Below, one piece after another: positions 7,398 through 14,169 of a DNA stretch of 33,315 nucleotides. A model generated the notes under the pieces. That model saw only the letters and a program-made list of their open reading frames with translations. It did not search any database and had not been told where the DNA came from. Positions within the stretch are counted from its first letter, which is position 1; the number at the start of each line of letters is the position of its first letter. The stretch comes from a virus. Location of the stretch: positions 1-33,315 of the IMG/VR virus record IMGVR_UViG_3300045135_003611. One strand, written 5' to 3'. The translations under genes and the position numbers were made by a program.

Positions 7398-8164
7398 ATC
7401 AAACGACAAATCCCGTCACCGATACGCGTATCGGCAGTCTGCAAACTAGGGCAGTTTGCTGCAATCTGCAAACTACCCGCAAACTGGAATCCATTAAAAA
7501 CAACCACTTGCGCCAGTTTGCAGTTTGCGGAGACCAGTTTGCAACGCGTACCTGCAAACTGCCCACAAACCCAGTCATATCAAAGGTTTCAGCGGTGTTT
7601 CCAGTTTGCACGCAGACCCCCTCTCCCTACGGGAGAGGAGAGCCCCGAGGGGTGGCTCTCCATCCCGGGGAGAAGGGAGCGTCAGATTCAGACGGCATCA
7701 CTGTGTTATGTCTGGACCTGGGGACTAAGAGTGGCTGGGCGCTTCGTTCCGCCGATGGTGTTATTTCCAGTGGAACGGCCGAGTTCAAGCATGATCGCTA
7801 TTCCGGTGGCGGCATGCGTTTCCTCAAGTTCAAACAATGGCTCAATCAGATGCTCGAAGCCGTTGATCAAATCGATGCCATCTACTTCGAAGAGGTTCGA
7901 CGCCACCTTGGTGTGGATGCGGCACATGCCTATGGTGGATTTCTTGCCCATCTGTCTGCATGGAGTGAACAACACGGCATTGCCTACGAAGGCGTGCCGG
8001 TCGGTACCATCAAGCGTCATGCCACCGGTAAAGGCAATGCCAACAAGGCAAAAGTCATTCAGGCGATGCGACTGCTGGGTTACTACCCGACGGACGACAA
8101 CGAGGCCGACGCGCTGGCTCTGTTGCACTGGGTAATCGATACCCGGCTTGGAGGTGCGTCATGA
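7394..8164 (+). CDS. RuvC-like Holliday junction resolvase with an anomalous N-terminal extension
   Basis: The resolvase domain begins near residue 101 with VLCLDLGTKSGWAL. Acidic catalytic candidates are Asp108, Glu166 (IYFEEV) and the DDNEAD cluster at 234-239, the D-E-D pattern of RuvC/RNase H-fold resolvases. It would cleave branched DNA before packaging. The first 100 codons are odd: they cover nine copies of a GCAAACT heptamer and two GC-rich hairpins, and are rich in Cys, Gln and Thr with no domain-like pattern. The start at 7394 has the best RBS and is used here. GTG at 7652 (170 aa) or 7703 (153 aa) would give a normal-length RuvC-like protein. The domain call is firm and the start is not. 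Confidence 0.8.
   Translation: MNQTTNPVTDTRIGSLQTRAVCCNLQTTRKLESIKNNHLRQFAVCGDQFATRTCKLPTNPVISKVSAVFPVCTQTPSPYGRGEPRGVALHPGEKGASDSDGITVLCLDLGTKSGWALRSADGVISSGTAEFKHDRYSGGGMRFLKFKQWLNQMLEAVDQIDAIYFEEVRRHLGVDAAHAYGGFLAHLSAWSEQHGIAYEGVPVGTIKRHATGKGNANKAKVIQAMRLLGYYPTDDNEADALALLHWVIDTRLGGAS
7441..7609. repeat. Cluster of nine GCAAACT heptamers, candidate iterons/replication origin
   Basis: Exact copies of GCAAACT on the + strand begin at 7441, 7468, 7479 and 7554. Exact inverse copies (AGTTTGC) begin at 7453, 7515, 7522, 7536 and 7603. The wider consensus, read in one direction, is YTGCAAACTGS. Nine copies in 169 bp is far above chance and mixed orientation excludes simple tandem slippage. The cluster lies just after the primase-helicase gene, as expected for binding sites of a replication initiator. 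It could instead be an operator array for a phage regulator. Confidence 0.7.
7620..7678. repeat. GC-rich compound hairpin resembling a dispersed REP-like palindrome
   Basis: Two hairpins are adjacent. CCTCTCCC-TAC-GGGAGAGG (7620-7638) has a perfect 8-bp stem and 3-base loop. GGAGAGCC (7637-7644) pairs with GGCTCTCC (7654-7661), with CCCC/GGGG nested inside. A further purine-rich stretch ends the unit. Sequences of this style (CCTCTCCC...GGGAGAGG) are familiar as dispersed intergenic repeats in proteobacterial chromosomes. Here it sits inside the open frame ahead of the RuvC domain, which suggests insertion of non-coding DNA there. Confidence 0.55.
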
Positions 8165-8544
8165 ACTGGACCGAAGCGTTGGTAGCAGAGCGCTTTGAAG
8201 CCTGCGTGCAAACCCTGCGTAAACTGCCACCTGTGCGTGTGGGCGGTTATGTGTCGACATGGCCGGATATCGTCTACACACCGCAGGAGATCAACCGCCA
8301 AGAACCCAAACCCATTCGTTTCACGGCATCACCTGATGAGATTACGCGCATGGAAGAGACATTGACCTGGATTTCATGGGTCAATGAGGCTGAGCGCAAA
8401 CTCATCTGGCTGCGTGCCGAGCGAGTACCCTGGCGAGTCATTGCCAGAAAGACAGGCTTTCCAAAAACCTCCGCCCAGCGTTATTGGCAGGTGGCGTTAA
8501 GCAAAATAGCGCGACGTTTGGAGACAGAGCGTAATGCAGCGTAA
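8161..8544 (+). CDS. DUF6362-like phage protein with C-terminal helix-turn-helix
   Basis: The ATG at 8161 overlaps the RuvC-like stop (ATGA). The 127 residues match the pattern I recall for DUF6362: an N-terminal AERFEACVQTLRKLPPVRVGGY segment followed by STWPDI, and a C-terminal WLRAERVPWRVIARKTGFPKT followed by SAQRYWQVALSKIARRL. The latter reads like a sigma-70 region 4 type helix-turn-helix. It is the last gene of the early operon and is followed by a terminator at 8623-8653. Members of this family lie near the early/late junction of many phages, so a regulatory role in late transcription is plausible but unproven. Confidence 0.75.
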   Translation: MNWTEALVAERFEACVQTLRKLPPVRVGGYVSTWPDIVYTPQEINRQEPKPIRFTASPDEITRMEETLTWISWVNEAERKLIWLRAERVPWRVIARKTGFPKTSAQRYWQVALSKIARRLETERNAA

Positions 8545-8622
8545 ACGTGGCGAAATGGGCGGTGGGACAAAATCCCCAATATTTGCTTTAATGCTTGCTA
8601 ACATCGCGAGCGAACTGCAACC

Positions 8623-8653
8623 AAGGCCACGGATTCAACCCCGTGGCCTTTTT
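8623..8653 (+). terminator. Rho-independent terminator closing the early operon
   Basis: AAGGCCACGG (8623-8632) pairs perfectly with CCGTGGCCTT (8641-8650) around an 8-base loop and runs into five T (8649-8653). It stands 78 bp after the DUF6362-like gene. Confidence 0.85.
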
Positions 8654-8803
8654 CGTTGCGGTCATGGAGTGGCCATGAGGACTACGGGTCCTTCCTGCGC
8701 ATTCACACGGTGCGGGGCGCAAGGCCGCCGCGTTTCGCTAGCGACAGACCCGAAAAACGGGTTCGCAGGTTCGCGGTACGCACTCACTTTCCAAGGTAAT
8801 CGA
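8654..8803. other. GC-rich gene-free segment before the methyltransferase; possible cos/control region
   Basis: No credible gene is present; the frame that is open here merely joins the methyltransferase downstream. Visible structure includes a perfect 10-bp palindrome TCGCTAGCGA (8735-8744), a short hairpin ACCCG/CGGGT (8748-8762) and a GC-rich tract (8686-8730). I see no good -35/-10 pair. Because it lies ahead of a lambda-type terminase block, a packaging (cos) site is one possibility; an RNA leader for the methyltransferase gene is another. Confidence 0.35.
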
Positions 8804-10051
8804 ATGCAAACAACATTTGTTGAATCGGTGGAGCATTGGCCGCTCCAGCGACTGATCCCGTATGCGCGTAATGCTCGTACCCACGATGAGGGTCAGGTAT
8901 CGCAGATTGCCGGATCGATTGCTGAATTTGGTTTCGTTAATCCGATCCTCGTTGGTGATGACAATGTCATTGTCGCCGGTCATGGTCGATTGATGGCCGC
9001 ACAGCAACTGGGTCTGGAGCAGGTGCCGGTCATCGTGCTGGCTCATCTGACCGAGGCACAGCGCAAGGCGCTGGTGATTGCCGACAACAAGATTGCAGAG
9101 AATGCCGGGTGGAACGAAGAACTGCTGAAACTTGAGCTGGGTGAAATTGAAGAACTCGGTTTTGATTTGGACGTAATTGGTTTCTCAGATGATGAACTGG
9201 ATGAATTGCTGGGTTCTGAAGAGGATGTTGGACTGATCGATGATGATCAGGTTCCGGAGCCCGAAGAACAGACAATTAGCCAATCGGGCGATGTCTGGCG
9301 ATTGGGTGACCATCGTCTGTTATGTGGTGATGCCACCAATCCTGAAGATATGGAATTGTTGATGGAAGGTGAACTAGCCGACATGGTATTCACCGATCCT
9401 CCTTACAACGTGGATTATGGCAATAACGCCAAAGACAAAATGCGCGGTACAGATCGGCGTATTCTCAATGACAATCTGGGTGAAGGCTTCTACGGATTTC
9501 TGCAGGCTGCCATGGGTAACCTGCTCAAGGTGACCAAGGGTGCCTGTTATATCGCCATGTCATCCAGTGAGCTGGATACCCTGCAACAGGCTTTTCGTGA
9601 TGCTGGTGGAAAGTGGTCCACCTTTATCATCTGGGCCAAGAATACCTTTACCCTGGGACGCTCGGATTACCAGCGTCAGTATGAGCCGATACTCTACGGC
9701 TGGAACGAAGGCGCTGACCATTTCTGGTGCGGTGCCCGTGACCAGGGTGATGTCTGGTTTTTCAATAAGCCGGTCAAGAATGATCTGCACCCGACCATGA
9801 AACCGGTCGAACTAGTTGAGCGTGCGGTGCGCAATTCCAGCAAGAGCCGGGATATCGTCCTGGACCCGTTTGGAGGTTCAGGCAGCACCCTGATCGCTTG
9901 CGAGAAGAGTGGTCGTCAGGCCCGCTTGATGGAACTGGATCCCAAATACGTCGATGTGATTATCAGGCGTTGGCAGGAATGGTCAGGTAAACAAGCCATC
10001 CGTCAGGCGGACGATATGGCTTTTGATGATCTCGTTAGTTCTGAAGTTTAA
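8804..10051 (+). CDS. ParB-like domain fused to beta-class DNA methyltransferase
   Basis: The ATG at 8804 (weak RBS AAGG at 8793-8796) gives 415 residues. Residues 12-110 form a ParB/Srx-like domain with VIVAGHGRLMAAQQLG at about 55-70. The methyltransferase domain follows a flexible acidic linker: motif IV DPPYN at 198-202 and the AdoMet-binding motif DPFGGSGST at 354-362, the order typical of beta-class enzymes. DPPY usually marks N6-adenine methylation, and N4-cytosine is possible. No restriction endonuclease gene adjoins it, so it looks like an orphan phage methylase, possibly for anti-restriction or regulation. It is followed at once by a bidirectional terminator. Confidence 0.9.
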   Translation: MQTTFVESVEHWPLQRLIPYARNARTHDEGQVSQIAGSIAEFGFVNPILVGDDNVIVAGHGRLMAAQQLGLEQVPVIVLAHLTEAQRKALVIADNKIAENAGWNEELLKLELGEIEELGFDLDVIGFSDDELDELLGSEEDVGLIDDDQVPEPEEQTISQSGDVWRLGDHRLLCGDATNPEDMELLMEGELADMVFTDPPYNVDYGNNAKDKMRGTDRRILNDNLGEGFYGFLQAAMGNLLKVTKGACYIAMSSSELDTLQQAFRDAGGKWSTFIIWAKNTFTLGRSDYQRQYEPILYGWNEGADHFWCGARDQGDVWFFNKPVKNDLHPTMKPVELVERAVRNSSKSRDIVLDPFGGSGSTLIACEKSGRQARLMELDPKYVDVIIRRWQEWSGKQAIRQADDMAFDDLVSSEV

Positions 10052-10056
10052 GTTCC

Positions 10057-10084
10057 AACCCTTTGACCCAGTCAAAGGGTTGTT
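10057..10084. terminator. Bidirectional terminator between convergent genes
   Basis: AACCCTTTGAC (10057-10067) pairs perfectly with GTCAAAGGGTT (10071-10081) over a three-base loop. It lies between the methyltransferase stop (10051) and the stop of the minus-strand gene at 10087. The flanking T/A content is modest, so efficiency is uncertain. Confidence 0.75.
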
Positions 10085-10086
10085 GA

Positions 10087-10428
10087 TTAGACCTTCAAAG
10101 ATCGCCAGCGGTCATCTTCGAAAATATAGAGGCAGCTGGCCCAGTTATCTTGTGCGCGTTTCATCAGTTCATTTTTTGAGTTGGAGATAACCGGCTGGGT
10201 TTTATCCCAGTGATCACCGCGATCCCTGTGATAGGCGCAGACCTCATTGCCTTTGATATAGGACAGGTCGCCCAGATCTATCAGTGACCGGGCGCTATCT
10301 TCATTGTTGAAGTGTGATCTCAGCGTTGGGCCAACACCCTGATCGTAATCGTAGCCATCAAAATGGCAGTAAACAGAACGATATTGTTCATCATCCAGAT
10401 GGATGGCGATCAGGCATGCGGTACTCAT
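10087..10428 (-). CDS. Phage protein of unknown function (113 aa)
   Basis: This is the last gene of the leftward cassette, overlapping the DUF3489-like gene by ATGA. The pattern SVYCHFDGYDYDQGVGPTL, then LIDLGDLSYI and AYHRDRGDHW, is a recurrent phage family of about 100-130 residues for which I know no function. The protein is cytoplasmic, with conserved-looking Asp, His and Trp residues and no membrane segment. The ATG on the minus strand is at 10428-10426. It is probably an early or lysogeny-linked accessory gene. Confidence 0.82.
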   Translation of the reverse strand: MSTACLIAIHLDDEQYRSVYCHFDGYDYDQGVGPTLRSHFNNEDSARSLIDLGDLSYIKGNEVCAYHRDRGDHWDKTQPVISNSKNELMKRAQDNWASCLYIFEDDRWRSLKV

Positions 10429-10865
10429 GATGCGCTCCCGTCAACGATGCGGTAGCGTCGCGCTGATCCCTCATCCTTGCTGGATGTGATAGCTAAACCA
10501 AGTCGCTTCTTGAGCGCATTACTCATGGCACCTCTCACTGTATGGCGCTGCCATCCGGTGGCCTCGGCCATCTCTTCAATGGTTGTGCCGGATGGGCGTT
10601 GCAACATTTCAATCATGGTGGCCTGCTTGGTACCGGACCGGATGACCGGTTTGTCGTCCTTGCCCGGCTTGCCGATGGCTTCAAAGCCAACGCTGCTGAT
10701 GCGGTAATAGCCGCCTTGGAACTTGATCAGTTTGCGTTTAAGCAGGCCATCGATGACCCGTTGGCGAACACCGGCATTAATATTGGATGGCAGCGGTTCG
10801 ATATCCCCACTGGGGCGATCCGCTGCGGCTTGAAGGATGTTTTTCTGGGTGGTTGTCAATTTCAT
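10425..10865 (-). CDS. DUF3489 domain protein with two winged-helix-like halves
   Basis: The 146-residue product starts at 10865 with AGGAGAA well placed upstream on the minus strand. The N-terminal half (residues 1-70) has a winged-helix-like pattern (RQRVIDGLLKRKLIKFQGGY). The C-terminal half carries the DUF3489 signature: GTKQATMIEMLQRPSGTTIE, followed by EMAEATGWQRHTVRGAMSN and KKRLGLAITSSK. The GWQRHTVRG stretch looks like a recognition helix. Members of this family occur in phages and mobile elements and are thought to bind DNA. A transcriptional role is inferred. Confidence 0.85.
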   Translation of the reverse strand: MKLTTTQKNILQAAADRPSGDIEPLPSNINAGVRQRVIDGLLKRKLIKFQGGYYRISSVGFEAIGKPGKDDKPVIRSGTKQATMIEMLQRPSGTTIEEMAEATGWQRHTVRGAMSNALKKRLGLAITSSKDEGSARRYRIVDGSAS

Positions 10866-10888
10866 GGTTCTGGTTCTCCTGTCGGGTG

Positions 10889-11101
10889 TTATTCGGCGTA
10901 TTCGCCTTCGTGGAAGGCGGCGTCGGTGATCTGTTTAAGAAGTTCGGCGTAGCGGCCAAGGTCGCCAACGTGGCCCCAGGTAACCTCTTCCGGGGCGACA
11001 TCAAAATGGTTGTCGCTCAGGGCCTGTAGCCGCGCCAGCATGGCGTCGATTTCGGCTTTTCTGGCGATGAAGGCGTCAATGGAGGTGGCTTTGTTGCTCA
11101 T
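10889..11101 (-). CDS. Small phage protein of unknown function (70 aa)
   Basis: The gene lies between the 62-aa gene and the DUF3489-like gene on the minus strand, with GGGAGAG just ahead of its ATG. The product is mostly helical, with an N-terminal AFIARKAEIDAMLARLQAL that could form a short coiled coil and an acidic tail. No motif links it to a known function. Confidence 0.75.
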   Translation of the reverse strand: MSNKATSIDAFIARKAEIDAMLARLQALSDNHFDVAPEEVTWGHVGDLGRYAELLKQITDAAFHEGEYAE

Positions 11102-11103
11102 GG

Positions 11104-11292
11104 TTACTCTCCCTTGGCGATGTTGATCTGGGTGCCGTTATCCAGCGTAAGGCCGGTGCAGCTGGGTTCTCGCTCGATGTAATTGATGGCCTTGATCAGC
11201 GTTGGGCTGTGGATCTGTGCCTTGGGGAAGGTCATGGGCTGCTCGCCGCTAAAGGTAATCGTGTAGTGATTGTCTGCTTGGGTTGCGTTCAT
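11104..11292 (-). CDS. Small phage protein of unknown function (62 aa)
   Basis: I choose the ATG at 11292 (GGAG eight or so bases upstream on the minus strand) over the longer frame from 11355, which would run back through the divergent control region. The product is short and beta-rich (HYTITFSGEQPMTFP, then TLDNGTQINIAKGE). It is the first gene of the leftward cassette. Function unknown. Confidence 0.65.
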   Translation of the reverse strand: MNATQADNHYTITFSGEQPMTFPKAQIHSPTLIKAINYIEREPSCTGLTLDNGTQINIAKGE

Positions 11293-11411
11293 TTTTTCGT
11301 CTCCGTCAGTGCTTAACCGTGGTGACATGAACGCTTCATTCAGCCAGCTAATCAACTTGTTTCTGCTTATTAATCGGATGAATATGCGATTAAAAACAAT
11401 GAGATAGAAGA
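11293..11411. promoter_or_regulatory. Divergent control region between leftward cassette and late operon
   Basis: This AT-rich gap separates genes reading left (from 11292) and right (from 11412). It contains a perfect dyad TTAATCG (11370-11376) / CGATTAA (11387-11393) with a 10-base spacer, a size suited to a dimeric regulator. TTGTTT at 11358 could be a -35 for the rightward genes, but I find no convincing -10 in either direction, so the exact promoters are unassigned. Confidence 0.5.
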
Positions 11412-11948
11412 ATGGGGATATCCATCCGCGCCTATGGCCGTCATCGGGGTGTTTCGGATGCTGCTGTGCGTAAGGCCATCAAATCCGGGCGTATTAGCAA
11501 GGAGCCGGACGGCACCATTGATCCGGATAAAGCGGATTCCCAATGGGACAAAAATACCGATGTAGCGCAACAGCGCGAACCAAAGCGTAAAGCTGTCTCA
11601 TCTGCCGCAATCGATGCGGTCAACGACACCCTGCAGGAACAAGGCGTATCCGCTGGCGGAACCACTTATATGCAGGCGCGGGCCGCCAATGAGGTGTTGA
11701 AAGCACAGACAAATCGTCTGCGATTACAGCAACTCAAAAAAGAATTGGTAGATCGATCCAGCGCACTGGCCCATGTATTCAAACTGGCCCGGGCAGAACG
11801 GGATGCCTGGATCAGCTGGCCTGCGCGTATCTCAAGCCAGATGGCAGCTGAATTGGGCGTGGATGCACATACCATGCACGTCACGCTGGAAGCCTATGTC
11901 AGACAACACCTCTCAGAGCTCGCCGACGTCCAGCCTCGTGTGGACTAG
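11412..11948 (+). CDS. Terminase small subunit, Nu1-like
   Basis: The 178-residue protein opens with a helix-turn-helix (SIRAYGRHRGVSDAAVRKAI, residues 3-22) and a beta turn with KEPDGTIDPDKAD. It continues with a long helical region (QARAANEVLKAQTNRLRLQQ) and ends in a segment typical of Nu1/'elements of external origin' packaging proteins. The small subunit recognises the packaging site and recruits the large subunit. Its RBS is weak (GAGATAGAAG just ahead). It overlaps the large-subunit gene by about 50 bp, as usual for coupled terminase genes. It is the first gene of the rightward late block. Confidence 0.85.
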   Translation: MGISIRAYGRHRGVSDAAVRKAIKSGRISKEPDGTIDPDKADSQWDKNTDVAQQREPKRKAVSSAAIDAVNDTLQEQGVSAGGTTYMQARAANEVLKAQTNRLRLQQLKKELVDRSSALAHVFKLARAERDAWISWPARISSQMAAELGVDAHTMHVTLEAYVRQHLSELADVQPRVD

Positions 11949-13926
11949 CGGAGTAGATCATTACGACGGCGCAATAGACATTGAAAAAAACTGGCGTGAG
12001 GGACTGAGACCCGATCCATTCCTCGATGTGTCGCAATGGTCCGACAAATACCGGGTGCTATCGCCCAAGTCGGCCGCTGAGCCCGGACGCTGGCGCACAG
12101 AGCGCACGCCTTATCTCAAAGAGATCATGGATTGCCTGTCGGTTTCGTCACCGGTACAGCGGGTTGTGTTCATGAAAGGCGCACAGGTTGGCGGAACCGA
12201 GGCAGGCAATAACTGGATTGGCTATGTCATCCATATTGCACCGGGTCCGATGATGGCGGTTTCACCGACGGTGGAGATGGCCAAACGTAATTCCCGCCAG
12301 CGTATCGACCCACAGATCGAGGATGTCTCTGAACTGCGTGAGCGGGTTGCTCCTGCTCGCAGTCGGGATTCCGGCAACACGGTTCTCTCCAAAGAGTTTC
12401 CGGGTGGTGTGCTGGTGATGACCGGGGCAAACAGCGCGGTAGGTCTGCGTTCGATGCCTGCACGTTATCTGTTTATGGATGAAGTGGACGGCTATCCCGG
12501 CGATGTGGAGGGTGAAGGTGATCCAATTTTACTTGCAGAACGTCGCTCAGCCACATTCCAGCGACGTCGCAAGATACTGCTGGTGAGTACACCCACGATC
12601 AAGGGGCTGTCCCGGATTCAGCGCGAGTTCGAGGCATCGGACCAGCGTTACTATCAGGTGCCTTGTCCAGAATGTGGCTTTGAACAACCCCTTCGTTTCA
12701 CACAGCTGAGATGGCCTGAAGGTAACCCAGAACAAGCCCAATACTGTTGTGAATCCTGTGGTGCTCTGATCGATGAACACCACAAGAGCCAGATGCTGGC
12801 CAAAGGGCGATGGGTGCCATCAGCTGAAGGTGATGGTCGTACACAGGGGTATCACCTGTCATCGCTCTACAGTCCGGTTGGCTGGTTTTCATGGGCCGAT
12901 GCCGCACGATTGTTTGAAACAGCGCAGAACAATCCGGACCTGATGAAAGGTTTCGTCAATACGGTATTGGGCGAACCTTATGAAGAAGAATTCGAAGCGC
13001 CTGAATGGGAACGGCTTTATGAACGCCGGGAAAAATACCCGATAGGCATTGTCCCGCAAAACGGCCTCTTTCTGACTGCTGGCGTTGATGTACAGCGTGA
13101 CCGGCTCGAATGTGAGGTGGTTGCCTGGGGCCGGAACAAGATTTCATGGTCCGTGGACTATCAGGTACTGGATGGCGATACCGCACAGCCTGAAGTTTGG
13201 CAAAAACTCGATGTGTTGCTGTCGAATGACTGGCCGCATGCTGCGGGCGGAACCCTGCCGATTCGGGTCATGTGCGTGGATTCCGGTTACGCCACACAGG
13301 ATGTCTACGGCTGGGTCCGAAAATATCCACAGGCCGTCTGGGGCGGTGCGGGAGCACGCGCTTCCCAGCCGAGAACAGCCGTTGCCATCAAGGGGCGCGA
13401 TCAGGATACGGCACTCATTCTGAGTGTTTCCAAGGCCGATACCGGTGGCAAACGCAAGGGTCTGCGTGTCTGGAATGTCAGTGGCCCGGTGGCCAAGGTC
13501 GAACTGTATCGCTGGCTGAAACTGCCGCGACCCACTGATGAAGAACTGGCAGCTGGTGAAGATTATCCACCCGGCACCTGCCATTACCCGGAGTACGGCG
13601 AAGAGTATTTCAAACAACTCACTGCCGAACGACGTGTGATTCGATTGCACAAAGGCTTTCCGAAAGCGACCTGGGAAAAAGATCCTGCGCGTAACAACGA
13701 GGCACTGGATTGCCGGGTCTATGCCAGAGCAGCAGCCAGCATCTACGGGCTTGACCGTTTCAAGGAAATCCACTGGAAACGACTGGAACAGGCACTGGGT
13801 GTGAATGCCATGCCGAGTGATCGGGAACAACCGAGTCGCAAGACATCGAGCAATCAAACGGTACCAAAAACACGGCCACGGCTGATGCAGCGGTCATCGA
13901 CAGTTGTTGATGATCCCTATCTGTAG
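11896..13926 (+). CDS. Terminase large subunit, lambda GpA-like
   Basis: From ATG 11896 the product has 676 residues (lambda gpA has 641). A GTG at 11938 is an alternative start. The Walker A-like KGAQVGGTE lies at 94-102 and Walker B YLFMDEVDGYP at 191-201. A CPECG...CCESCG zinc ribbon follows near 250-290. The C-terminal nuclease half holds acidic residues in GVDVQRDRLE and CVDSGYA and the downstream ALDCRVYARAA. The enzyme cuts concatemeric phage DNA and drives it into the prohead by ATP hydrolysis. GpA-family terminases generally cut at cos sites, so this phage probably has cohesive ends. Confidence 0.93.
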   Translation: MSDNTSQSSPTSSLVWTSGVDHYDGAIDIEKNWREGLRPDPFLDVSQWSDKYRVLSPKSAAEPGRWRTERTPYLKEIMDCLSVSSPVQRVVFMKGAQVGGTEAGNNWIGYVIHIAPGPMMAVSPTVEMAKRNSRQRIDPQIEDVSELRERVAPARSRDSGNTVLSKEFPGGVLVMTGANSAVGLRSMPARYLFMDEVDGYPGDVEGEGDPILLAERRSATFQRRRKILLVSTPTIKGLSRIQREFEASDQRYYQVPCPECGFEQPLRFTQLRWPEGNPEQAQYCCESCGALIDEHHKSQMLAKGRWVPSAEGDGRTQGYHLSSLYSPVGWFSWADAARLFETAQNNPDLMKGFVNTVLGEPYEEEFEAPEWERLYERREKYPIGIVPQNGLFLTAGVDVQRDRLECEVVAWGRNKISWSVDYQVLDGDTAQPEVWQKLDVLLSNDWPHAAGGTLPIRVMCVDSGYATQDVYGWVRKYPQAVWGGAGARASQPRTAVAIKGRDQDTALILSVSKADTGGKRKGLRVWNVSGPVAKVELYRWLKLPRPTDEELAAGEDYPPGTCHYPEYGEEYFKQLTAERRVIRLHKGFPKATWEKDPARNNEALDCRVYARAAASIYGLDRFKEIHWKRLEQALGVNAMPSDREQPSRKTSSNQTVPKTRPRLMQRSSTVVDDPYL

Positions 13927-13936
13927 AGAAGAATCC

Positions 13937-14164
13937 ATGACTGACCTTGCCATTTTAAAACAGCGGCTTTTTGAAGCTGAGGCGGCATTGCATCGTTTGA
14001 TGACCGGCGAACTCGAGGTGACTGTCTCTGTCGGTGGGTTTGGTGCAACGACCTATAACCAGGCCAGCGCTGACAAGTTATCGACCTATATCGCCGGGCT
14101 GAAAAATGAGATCGCCAAGCGTGAAGGTGGTTCGAGACGAGGGCCGATACTGATGAGGTTTTAG
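13937..14164 (+). CDS. W: Head-tail joining protein gpW (lambda W-like)
   Basis: Using the ATG at 13937, the product is 75 residues and shows the gpW pattern: LAILKQRLFEAEAALHRLMT, then a beta-hairpin (VTVSVGGFGATTYNQ) and a second helix. In lambda, gpW plugs the portal after packaging and is needed for tail attachment. It sits between terminase and portal exactly as in lambda. An upstream in-frame ATG at 13904 would lie inside the terminase gene and is less likely. Confidence 0.85.
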   Translation: MTDLAILKQRLFEAEAALHRLMTGELEVTVSVGGFGATTYNQASADKLSTYIAGLKNEIAKREGGSRRGPILMRF

Positions 14165-14169
14165 ACGAC

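Noticed and set aside
7441-7609. CRISPR array
   Set aside because: The repeats are only 7-11 bases, in mixed orientation and irregular spacing, with no spacers of uniform length.
8534-8803. Upstream extension of the methyltransferase frame
   Set aside because: It crosses a terminator and GC-rich structured DNA; the conserved ParB-like domain begins after ATG 8804.
11293-11355. Longer start for the 62-aa minus-strand gene
   Set aside because: The extension runs into the divergent control region and has no RBS as good as that of the ATG at 11292.
13144-13857. Minus-strand open frame of 237 codons
   Set aside because: It is antisense to the well-supported terminase large subunit gene and shows no protein-like motif.
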